64,000 bases of DNA. Origin: JAUCQB01 sp964586235 (lineage in GTDB: Bacteria > Planctomycetota > Phycisphaerae > UBA1845 > PWPN01). The DNA is taken from the NCBI GenBank assembly GCA_964586235.1, contig CAZPIO010000002.1, forward strand, positions 1 to 64,000, in the 5' to 3' direction. The notes under the pieces are model-generated. The model saw nothing but the letters and a program-made list of their open reading frames with translations, was not told where the DNA came from and did no database searches. Shown here one piece after another: positions 16,891 through 24,772 of the stretch (positions are counted from its first letter, which is position 1; every line of letters starts with the position of its first letter). The translations under genes were made by a program, and so were the position numbers.

Positions 16891-18884
16891 TTAATCGAAC
16901 TGCGCGATGGCAGCGCCGCCCTGCGGCACGCGATAGGACGCCGCGGCGTCGGGGCTCGCCTCGATGACGACGGGGGGGCCATCCTCTGTCCAATCGGGCC
17001 GATAGGACTGAACTTGCTGTTTCGCGCCGGTCGGGGTGATCCGCAGGCGCAGCGTGTCCTTGTCCGTACAGTTGAGGAGAATCACCTTGGGCACACGCCG
17101 AGGGAGCGGCACGTCTTGCGTCTCTGGGTTCCGGATGTAGACGACGGCCTCGGTTTCGCCGACGAGCATCATGTCGGGGATGCCGTAATCGGCGCCGAAC
17201 AACCGGAACTCACCCCGGAGCAGCGTGGACATGTGCTGCTTATAGAAGCTCAGCCACGCCGCGGTGAGTTTGCAGTGTTCCTCGGATGCGGTCAGGTAAT
17301 CGACGGACAAGGCCGGCACACCGTTACAGACCATGGTGGCCAGGAACTTGCCCACGGTGGTCGCATCGGCGTTTTTGGCCAGAACATGGGATCGTTCTTG
17401 AGCACGATGCCGTCGGCCCATGCTCGGATGTGGATGCCCGCGATTCGAAGTACCTCGAAGCTTTCGGGAGCATCGGAGGGTTGGACAACGCTGAGCGCCC
17501 GCTTGGTGTGCAGGTTCGCATGGAGGACTCGGGCCTCGGTGACGGCCTGGGGGTTGACCGAGCGGAGCCCGTCGCGGATGGCCGCGAGGCAATCGGTGAA
17601 GGCCTGGCCCATCGGCTGGTCGAGATGCTTGTGGCCGGCCGTGCAGTGCGGGGGGACCGAGTCGGCGGCGTCGAGCCACATGCCGTCGATGCCGTAGGTG
17701 CGGGCCACCCACGCGAAGCGTTCCTTGAGGTAAGTGCGCGTCTCGGGGTACCTGGGGCACAGGCTGTGGTTCTCTCCTTCAACGGTTTGGGCATGCCAGT
17801 CGCGGGTTTTCTCGCGATAGGCCTTGCTCTCGCGTCCCTGCCAGAACGGGGCCGACCAGAGTTCGACGCGCAGGCCCATGTCGTGCATCTGCCTGACGGC
17901 CGCGGGCAGGTCGGGGAACCGGTCGGGCATGGCCTGGAAATCGCCGAGGATACCCTTTTTGAAGTCGCCGTAGCCGCCATCCGGCCGACAATCCCAGCCG
18001 GCGTCGATGAGGATGGTGCCGAAGCCGAGATCCTTGCACTTTCGGGCGATCTTGAGGACGCCCTGCTGGTCGATGTGATCGAGATAGCAGTACCAGGTGC
18101 AGAAGACCGGCTCGAGCGCCCAGGCCGGAGGCGGGGACCACTGCCGGGCGTTGAGACGGTCAAACAGGTTCGCATAGGCCCTCGTGGTGTCCCACCAGCC
18201 GCCGTCCCTGGTGCTGATGACCAGGCAATCCTCGATCCTGCTGCCGGTCATCGGTATGTCATCCTGGCGGGACAGGCGCAGTACGTAGTTCTGCCCGTCC
18301 TGGTCACCGGTCAGGGTGGTACCACGGTCCGGGACGGTCCAACCGACCGCGATCCTGTTCTCGCCCTTGCTGCCGGTCAGGAGGATGAAAGGGGCTTCGC
18401 AGTGGGCACTGCCAAGCTCCTTGAAGCCTTGCGGGATCAGGCATCGGTAGATGCGCATATCCGGCCACTTTTTCTGTTCGTGATAGTGGATCAGCGTGTG
18501 GGCGATGTGCCTGGTGCTGGGAGCGGTCACGGCGTGGAGCCCGGTCAGCGGAAGCGTCACCTTCGCCTCGTACGAGCGGAGGGTGAGTCTGTCGCCCTTC
18601 GTCGGCTGGAGGGTGAAGCGGAGGAGTCGGTATGCCCCTTCCTCAGTCGATCGCAGTGTCAGCGCGTAGCCGTCGGCAAGATAGAGGGCTTCGCCGTCGG
18701 ATTTCCTGTCCAGCTTCCACTCGACCGACTTGCCGCCGAAGTCGAAGCTGAGGTCCACGCTGGGCAGGCCCTTGAACGGCAGTTCGACTGCCGCACAAGG
18801 GTCGGGCACGGCGTACAGAAAACCGATGAGTCCGAAGATCAGGAACAACCTGCCCGCCGTCACCGTCGTTCGATTGGTACACAT
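16891..18884 (-). pseudogene. Alpha-galactosidase-like glycoside hydrolase (clan GH-D), interrupted by a frameshift
   Basis: Two overlapping frames together encode one exported enzyme of about 664 residues. The first frame has a signal peptide (RLFLIFGLIGFLYAVPDPCAA), preceded by GAGGAGG, and a GH27/GH36-type barrel: GFGTILIDAGWDC, VELWSAPFWQG, YGIDGMWLDAADS. At codons 503-504 (CCA AAA ACG, the run of five A at 17372-17376 read on the minus strand) the frame should slip by -1 to give PKNADATTVGKFL, after which the second frame continues with CNGVPALSVDYLT and the C-terminal beta domain, ending AIAQFD. One missing A, an assembly error or programmed slippage would all explain it. Expected role is removal of alpha-galactosides from glycans. 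Confidence 0.75.
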
Positions 18885-19278
18885 GAACGTTTGACCTCCT
18901 CATCTCTGGTTGCTCCGGTTTGCGTCTCGCTTCACATTCGGCATCCGCCTACGTCAGGATGGAATCGACACATGATACCTGCGAAGGGTGAGAAGCCCAA
19001 CAAGCTCTTCATCGCGCGGAGGGACTGGAATAACCAGAGCTTTCCGGGCCGCCCCTCTTCGCGAAATCCTGTCCGCATTCGGCCCCAATGAGGGTGGGAA
19101 TCCTCGACCCGGGAGGCCCCAGAAGTGATTCTGGGGCCAGCGGCCGATCGCGGCTGGAGACCGCTCTTGCATGCAGATCGCGGCTGGACGCCGCTTTACC
19201 GGCAGGCTAAACCTGCCGGCTCGTCAAGAATCGCGGTCGGAGACCGCTCCTACCTGAGATCGCGGCTGCAAGCCGCTC
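18885..19278. other. Intergenic region with two repeat families
   Basis: No gene seen. The right half holds the 59-base element and the tandem 25-mers listed separately. The left part carries the ribosome site of the alpha-galactosidase-like gene and otherwise nothing recognised. Confidence 0.6.
19085..19143 (+). repeat. 59-base dispersed repeat with hairpin, copy 1
   Basis: Contains a 10-base perfect stem GGCCCCAGAA-GTGA-TTCTGGGGCC. It matches the element at 60280-60338 at 55 of 59 positions by eye, with the stem fully conserved and a difference in the loop. Confidence 0.8.
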
Positions 19279-19282
19279 CTAC
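19146..19282 (+). repeat. Four REP-like 25-base units
   Basis: Units at 19146-19170, 19176-19200, 19228-19253 and 19258-19282 follow the pattern GATCGCGGCTGGAGACCGCTCCTAC with small changes; each can fold by pairing GCGG(C/T) with (A/G)CCGC. Spacing is irregular, unlike CRISPR. The last unit runs into the 3' end of the GH84-like gene and supplies its stop codon. Confidence 0.75.
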
Positions 19283-21048
19283 TCGTTGTATTTGGCGGTG
19301 TAGTTGCGTTTCAGCCAGGTGATATCGTCGTCGATGGTTTTCTTTTCGGCCTGGTAGTTGTCCGGGAAAACCTCCTTTAATCTTGCCGAGAGGCGTTCGA
19401 CGTGGTCGATGTAGGCCTGGGCAGCCTGTCGGGCATGGGGGGCGGCGGCGATTCGGGCGTACTGGTCGCGGACGGCGTTGAAGCCGGTGTCGCCGCGGCC
19501 GTAGATGAGCATTCCGGGGTATGCCTCGACCAAGTCTCGCAGCAGTTCGCGCTGGGGTTTCGTTTCAGCCAGATGCAGGATCGCCTGGCCGACGGACCTG
19601 GCGGGGTCGTAGTCGGCCGGGTTCCAGGCGTAGTCGGCACAGGTGAGCATGGGGATGCGGTTGATCTCGTTCTGCGAGCAGAGCGGGTTGCTCATGTAGC
19701 CGTCGATGACCTCGCACAGATCGGGGTCTCGGTCGATGACCGGCCCGAGGTGCATGGTGGGCTTGGCATCGTTGACCGGGTAGTTGTCCCAGAGGAACAG
19801 GCGGCGCTGGGCGATGCCGCGGAAAGTGTCGGCGGCCTTGCGGGTGATCCGGCCGACGACGGCGTCACCGGTCCAGAAGAGGTAGACGTCCTTGTCGAGC
19901 GTCCGGGCGAGCGTTTCGAGATACGGCTTCTGATCCTTGCCGGTTCCGTCGCCCCAGTAGTACGTGGGGCAGAAGATCATCCGGGCCTGGGGGTTTTTGG
20001 CACGCAGGCGGCGGAGGATCTCGTTGACGACCTGGGCCTGGCCGGCGGCGTCGATGCCCTGGCTAATGTCGTCGAGCGAAATGTTGAACCACTGGACGCC
20101 GAGGCCCTGCATCCATGCGTAGTGCTGCCAGAGGGCGTCGACATCCTCAGGCTTGCCCGAGTTCACGAACCGGGTGCTGCAGAGATTCGGGTTCATGCTG
20201 AAACAGAACTGGATGCCCGCGTCCTGACAGGCCTGGGCGACCTTCTCGTAGGCTTTCTTTTTCGGCTCCGACAGTGGTTCCCACCAGCGGTTCACTTTCG
20301 GATCGCCCCAGGCATGGTTCTCGACGTCGCACATGCTGGTGTAGCAGTTCATGAGGAAATTCATCTTGTGCTTTTTGAGGACGGGGATTTCGGCGAGATA
20401 TTGCTGCGGGCGCCACATCCAGCCCTTGGTGCCCCGCCACTTGAATCCCGGCTGCGTGCCCTCGGGCAGCGGTTCGGGCAACGGCCGGAGTTCATCAGGG
20501 AGCGTCACGCGGAAATCCTTGCGGAGGTCGCGGCGGATTACGTATTGCTCGGGTCCGACGACGCACTGAGCAACCTGGAACCAGGGCGGCATGCCCACCT
20601 TGCCTTCGCGGTCGCGGCATCGGATAGCCAGCGTGTTCTGGCCTGCCTTGAGCGTGCCGGTTGGGATGGCGAACTTGCGGGTCTCAAAGCGGGTCGAGGA
20701 GAACTCGTTCTGTCCTTCGAACAGCGGCTTGCCGTTGAGCTCGATCGCGATGGTGCAGCGGCTGGGGGCGTCGTCGTCGCGGGCCTTGAGGTGAAGGTAC
20801 TGCGGTGCGGCCGGGACGGCGGCCAGCGAGAAACTGACCTGCATCACCGAGTGCCTGCCGGTCGGGGCGGCGTACACGTAGTTGACCTGCTCGCCATCGA
20901 AGCTGGAGCCGAACAGGTCTTTCGCCCCGCCTTCGAATTCCGAGCCCGTGAAGTGGGCCAATGCTTCGTTAGCGTGATCCGCCGGGCGCGCGGGCGCGGC
21001 GGCGGCTAGCAGGGCCACGATCATCCAGCCGATCCTGTCGATTGTCAT
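19279..21048 (-). CDS. GH84-like beta-N-acetylglucosaminidase, exported
   Basis: A 589-residue protein with a signal peptide (IGWMIVALLAAAAPARPA), an N-terminal beta domain (about 25-165) and a TIM barrel. The GH84 catalytic aspartate pair is visible as NISLDD at 323-327, and RRLFLWDNYPVND later matches the conserved Trp-Asn-Tyr-Pro-Val-Asn-Asp segment of this family (NagJ/O-GlcNAcase type). The C-terminus is helical. It should release N-acetylglucosamine from glycans outside the cytoplasm. The start lies one base after the stop of the symporter gene, so the two are translationally coupled and probably work together on uptake of released sugar. The stop codon lies inside a REP-like repeat unit. 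Confidence 0.85.
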   Translation of the reverse strand: MTIDRIGWMIVALLAAAAPARPADHANEALAHFTGSEFEGGAKDLFGSSFDGEQVNYVYAAPTGRHSVMQVSFSLAAVPAAPQYLHLKARDDDAPSRCTIAIELNGKPLFEGQNEFSSTRFETRKFAIPTGTLKAGQNTLAIRCRDREGKVGMPPWFQVAQCVVGPEQYVIRRDLRKDFRVTLPDELRPLPEPLPEGTQPGFKWRGTKGWMWRPQQYLAEIPVLKKHKMNFLMNCYTSMCDVENHAWGDPKVNRWWEPLSEPKKKAYEKVAQACQDAGIQFCFSMNPNLCSTRFVNSGKPEDVDALWQHYAWMQGLGVQWFNISLDDISQGIDAAGQAQVVNEILRRLRAKNPQARMIFCPTYYWGDGTGKDQKPYLETLARTLDKDVYLFWTGDAVVGRITRKAADTFRGIAQRRLFLWDNYPVNDAKPTMHLGPVIDRDPDLCEVIDGYMSNPLCSQNEINRIPMLTCADYAWNPADYDPARSVGQAILHLAETKPQRELLRDLVEAYPGMLIYGRGDTGFNAVRDQYARIAAAPHARQAAQAYIDHVERLSARLKEVFPDNYQAEKKTIDDDITWLKRNYTAKYNE

Positions 21049-21049
21049 C

Positions 21050-22996
21050 TCATTTCTCCTCGCTCAAGTGAGCATCCGGTTCCGGCCCCGCCGCCGATGA
21101 GGCGATGACCGCACTCGACGTCGCGGTCCGCGGTTTTTCGAGAATCCTGGTCAACAGCCACGCCCCCAGAGTCAGGCACAGGATCGCCCCCGCCGAGAAA
21201 GTGAGCCAGTCGAGAACAAAGATCGCGTTGGTCGCGAGCACGAGACCCAGACACGCCAGGATACCCAGCACCGAGTCGAACAGCAGTCTGCCCAGGGTGG
21301 GCTCACCGGCAACCGCGGCCGCCGCTTGGTCGCGAACCGGCCCCCAGAAGCCCGGCGGCCGGCAGCGCTCGTAGAACCGCTTAAGCGTCTCTTTCGATTC
21401 GGGCGGGGTCAGGAGGGTCACTACCAGCAGAACGGCGAAGCTCATCGCAAAGAGCAGGCCCAGTCCCTGCCACATGGGCCGCTTGTCAAAGCCGAGCACG
21501 AACCAGACGACGATCGACAGCGGCAGCCCGAGCACGATCGCGGCCAGTTCGCCCCACACGTTGAACCGCCACCAGAAGAAACGAAACCAGGCCAGCGGCA
21601 GCAGGAAGATCACCATCGCCGAGTTGATGAACATGAACCAGCTCACCATGTTGTCGACGAAGAAGATGGTGACCGTGGCGGCCAGCATGAACAGCAGGAA
21701 CGTGGTGATCCGGCTGGTCCAGACCTCTGTCCTGCGGTCCATCTTTGCACGATAGTCCGCTGCTTCCGAGGTGAGGTCCTCCATCGGCGAGGAGTGAGCC
21801 TCCTGCGTCTGGCCCCGCGGGTCGCGGACCAGGACCACGGGAAACCCGCGTCGGAATTCGCCTTGCCGCCGAGGCCTGGGCAGCAGGTCGTTGACCACGA
21901 AGCTGCCGCCCCAGTTGATCAGCGAACTGAGCGTGGACATGTAGGCCGCGGTCTCGGCGGCAACCAGAAGCCCGACAAGACCGAGCGGCAGTTGGCAGCG
22001 TTTGATCAACTCACCCCAGGCATGGGCGGGGTCGCCGATCAGGGTCATGCCCGCGGGGGCTGCCTGAAGTCGAGCTTGCGGATCGCTGGTCCAGAAAAGC
22101 GACATGGTGATGATGCCCAGGCCGATGAGCGGCAGGGTCCGGAACGAGAGGGCCAGGAAGGCATTGAACAACTGACCGCCGATCGCGTGACGCTCATTTC
22201 TGGCGGACATGAAGCGTTGGGCAGTCATGCCTTCGCCGGCCGTCGGCGACCCGGCAAAGAACCAGCCCTGGAGGACGAGCACGAGGACCGTGAGTCCATC
22301 GACCGCCGTGGTGGGCGGCACCTGGTGCAACCCCTCCGGCCGTGCCTGGGCCACGCGCTGGAGGATCTGCTCCCAGCCGCCGTGCTGAGGGATGGCCAGG
22401 AAGAAGAACAGCGTGCTGCCGAGGACCATGATCGCAAACTGCACGATATCCGAGTAGACCACGCCCAGGAGGCCGCCGAACATCGTGTAGAGCACGGTGA
22501 TGCCGCCGAAAATCAGCAGGATCTGCAGAGTGGTCAGCGGGCAAAGGGGGGCGATGGTCTTAGCGAAGAAGCCGGTGATGTAGCTGATGATCAGGACCGC
22601 GAAGCCGAAGCAGCAGACGAACGCGTAGATCTTGCGGGCGATGACCGCCGGCCGGCCGCCGTAGCGCAGCGAAATCAGTTCGGCGGTAGTGACGATCCGC
22701 ATCCGCCGCCAGAGCCTCGCCCAGATGATGGCCACCAGCGGCATCCAGATGATCCAGCTCGCCCACCAGAGCCAGTTGCCGGCCAGTCCGAACACCAGGG
22801 CAACCATGAGAAAAGCGCCGTTGCCGGATTGATAGGTGGCGGTGTTGGACAGGCCGATGGCCCACCAGGGGACGTCGCGATTGCCGGTGAAGTAGCCTTC
22901 GGCGCCCTGCCTCGATGACCGCCGGGCGAACCAGAGCCCGACGATGAACACCAGAAGGCAGGAACCCGCCACGACCAGCCAATCCGCACGTTCCAT
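21050..22996 (-). CDS. Sodium:solute symporter (SSS family)
   Basis: A 648-residue integral membrane protein of the sodium/glucose cotransporter family, with about 13-15 predicted helices. Family features include GYFTGNRDVPWWAIGLSNTA in helix 1-2, TTAELISLRYGGRP, and MFGGLLGVVYSDIVQF near the sodium site. The C-terminal half carries a hydrophilic insert (about residues 380-430) between helices. The start MERADWLVVAG is preceded by AAGGGA; the longer frame is not needed. It is one base upstream of the GH84-like gene, suggesting import of sugars or amino sugars released by that enzyme. Substrate assignment is inference from context. Confidence 0.9.
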   Translation of the reverse strand: MERADWLVVAGSCLLVFIVGLWFARRSSRQGAEGYFTGNRDVPWWAIGLSNTATYQSGNGAFLMVALVFGLAGNWLWWASWIIWMPLVAIIWARLWRRMRIVTTAELISLRYGGRPAVIARKIYAFVCCFGFAVLIISYITGFFAKTIAPLCPLTTLQILLIFGGITVLYTMFGGLLGVVYSDIVQFAIMVLGSTLFFFLAIPQHGGWEQILQRVAQARPEGLHQVPPTTAVDGLTVLVLVLQGWFFAGSPTAGEGMTAQRFMSARNERHAIGGQLFNAFLALSFRTLPLIGLGIITMSLFWTSDPQARLQAAPAGMTLIGDPAHAWGELIKRCQLPLGLVGLLVAAETAAYMSTLSSLINWGGSFVVNDLLPRPRRQGEFRRGFPVVLVRDPRGQTQEAHSSPMEDLTSEAADYRAKMDRRTEVWTSRITTFLLFMLAATVTIFFVDNMVSWFMFINSAMVIFLLPLAWFRFFWWRFNVWGELAAIVLGLPLSIVVWFVLGFDKRPMWQGLGLLFAMSFAVLLVVTLLTPPESKETLKRFYERCRPPGFWGPVRDQAAAAVAGEPTLGRLLFDSVLGILACLGLVLATNAIFVLDWLTFSAGAILCLTLGAWLLTRILEKPRTATSSAVIASSAAGPEPDAHLSEEK

Positions 22997-23325
22997 GCCG
23001 TGTCCCTTGTCCGCAGGATGCGATCGAGTCACGAGACCTGCACGGCGGAAGCGTAGTCGGCCCGAAGGAGTCGTGCAAGGCTACGGCCGTCAAGTTGGCG
23101 GCCGTGGGAGGGAGCACAACCGGCGTTGAGGCACACCACCTGCGGGAACTGGGTGGGCGCACTGCTCAATAGAGCAGTGGCACACAGAAGGGGCCTCCCT
23201 GCGAGCGAGAGACGCGCCCGCTCCTGTGCTCTTGCTCCAAGCCGCCTGAGCGAGAATACTTACTGGCCTCGGGCCAGAGGACGCGCCGGCCGTCGCCGGT
23301 CCTGAACGGAGGCGCTGCAGAATCG
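22997..23325. other. Divergent intergenic region with a short hairpin repeat
   Basis: Separates the divergent symporter and APC permease genes and so must hold both promoters, though none is clear. It includes a short relative of the 75-base element (CACTGCTCAATAGAGCAGTG plus GCACAC) at 23160-23185. Confidence 0.5.
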
Positions 23326-24690
23326 ATGGAAGAGCAGAGCGGCATGCTGCACCGCGGATTCGGGCTGTCGACCGCCACTTACGTGGTGATCGCCAGCATG
23401 GTCGGCGTCGGCATCCTGACCACCTCCGGCTACATCATCAAGGACACCGGCAGCGGGACGGCGATGCTGGTGCTCTGGCTGGTGGGAGGGGTGCTGGCGC
23501 TGTGCGGAGCGCTCACGGTTGCGGAACTGGCCGCGGCCATGCCTCATGCGGGCGGTGAGTATGTATTCATCCGTGAGGCGTACGGGCGGGTGTGGGCGTT
23601 TCTCTACGGCTGGGTCTCGCTGGTGATCGGCTTTTCGGCGCCGGCGGCCATTATCGCTCACGCCGCGGCAAGATACCTGGTTGTGCCGTGGCTCCCGGTT
23701 GAGGACCCGATCACGACGGTCGTGATCCCGTTGCTGGCTGTGCTGTTCGTCATCGTCCTGACGGCGAGTCATCTGCGCGGCCAGGTTCCAGGTTCGCGGG
23801 TGCAGAACGGCAGCACGATCCTGAAGATCGTGATACTGCTCATCATCGTGGTCGGCGGTTTTGCTTCGTCCGGCGGGTCGTTCTCGCACCTGACTCCCGA
23901 CCTCCCGGAGTCGAGCACACCCTGGGGAGCGCTGGCGATTTCACTGGTTTTTGTCATGTACTCATACAGCGGGTGGAACGCCGCGACGTACATCGCCGGC
24001 GAAGTCAGGCAGCCGAATCGCACTCTTCCGCGGGCGATGCTGCTGGGTTGCGGATCCGTGGTGATTCTTTACCTCGCGCTCAACGCGGTTTACCTGTACG
24101 CCCTGCCGATCGGTGAAGTGTCGGCAATGCCGAGCGAGCAGGTCGAGCCGATCGCGGCCTTGGCCGCCCAACGCCTGTTCGGGCCCTGGGTAGCAGCGCC
24201 GCTTTCGGTCGGGCTGGGGCTGGGACTGCTGGCGACGCTGTCCGCTTACATTCTGATCGGTCCCCGCGTCTACTACGCCATGGCCCGCGACGGACTGTTT
24301 CCCTCTGCGGCCGGGCGGGTGAACCCGCGGACCGGAGCCCTGACCACCGCGACGCTGATTCAGACGGTCTGCACCCTGGTGCTGCTGCTCTCGAGCACGT
24401 TGAGAGAGATCCTGACTTACGTGGGAGTCGGGCTGTCGGTCTCATCGTTTTTTGTGATCCTGGCGGTGTTTGTGTTGCGGGTCCGGCGGCCGGAGATGGT
24501 CCGGCCGTTCAGAACGCCAGGGTATCCGGTCGTCCCGCTGGTGTTCCTTGCATGTGTTGCCTGGATGATCGTTTTCGCGTTCGTGAGGGAGCCGGTCTGG
24601 TCCGCGATCAGCATCGGGATCATCCTCCTCGGCATTCCGGTCTATTACGCCTGGCAGGCATGGGCGAAGACACGAGTCGCAGGGGAATGA
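23326..24690 (+). CDS. APC-family amino acid permease
   Basis: A 454-residue inner-membrane transporter with about 12 helices. The unwound helix-1 motif VVIASMVGVGILTTSGY and the helix-2/3 motif AELAAAMPHAGGEYVFIREAYG identify the amino acid-polyamine-organocation superfamily; helix 6 carries FVMYSYSGWNAATYIAGEV. The start is an ATG following GAATCG with only a weak ribosome site. It is a single plus-strand gene between minus-strand genes, with no local clue to its substrate; it converges with the HEAT-repeat gene with about 80 bases between stops. Confidence 0.9.
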   Translation: MEEQSGMLHRGFGLSTATYVVIASMVGVGILTTSGYIIKDTGSGTAMLVLWLVGGVLALCGALTVAELAAAMPHAGGEYVFIREAYGRVWAFLYGWVSLVIGFSAPAAIIAHAAARYLVVPWLPVEDPITTVVIPLLAVLFVIVLTASHLRGQVPGSRVQNGSTILKIVILLIIVVGGFASSGGSFSHLTPDLPESSTPWGALAISLVFVMYSYSGWNAATYIAGEVRQPNRTLPRAMLLGCGSVVILYLALNAVYLYALPIGEVSAMPSEQVEPIAALAAQRLFGPWVAAPLSVGLGLGLLATLSAYILIGPRVYYAMARDGLFPSAAGRVNPRTGALTTATLIQTVCTLVLLLSSTLREILTYVGVGLSVSSFFVILAVFVLRVRRPEMVRPFRTPGYPVVPLVFLACVAWMIVFAFVREPVWSAISIGIILLGIPVYYAWQAWAKTRVAGE

Positions 24691-24772
24691 AGGCGGAGAG
24701 CATGGCGGCGGCCCGATTTCGTCGAGGCTTGGCCATGCCACTCCCGTTCTCAGGCCACCTCTCGCATTCTCC

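Noticed and set aside
17286..19091. 601-residue plus-strand frame over the alpha-galactosidase-like gene
   Set aside because: Shadow of the real minus-strand gene; no motif or ribosome site.
19146..19282. CRISPR-like array
   Set aside because: Units are themselves palindromic, imperfect, irregularly spaced by 4-27 bases, and no cas genes are near.
21326..22918. 530-residue open frame antisense to the symporter
   Set aside because: Extremely Glu/Gln/Arg/His rich, the typical complement of a hydrophobic membrane protein; no recognisable fold.
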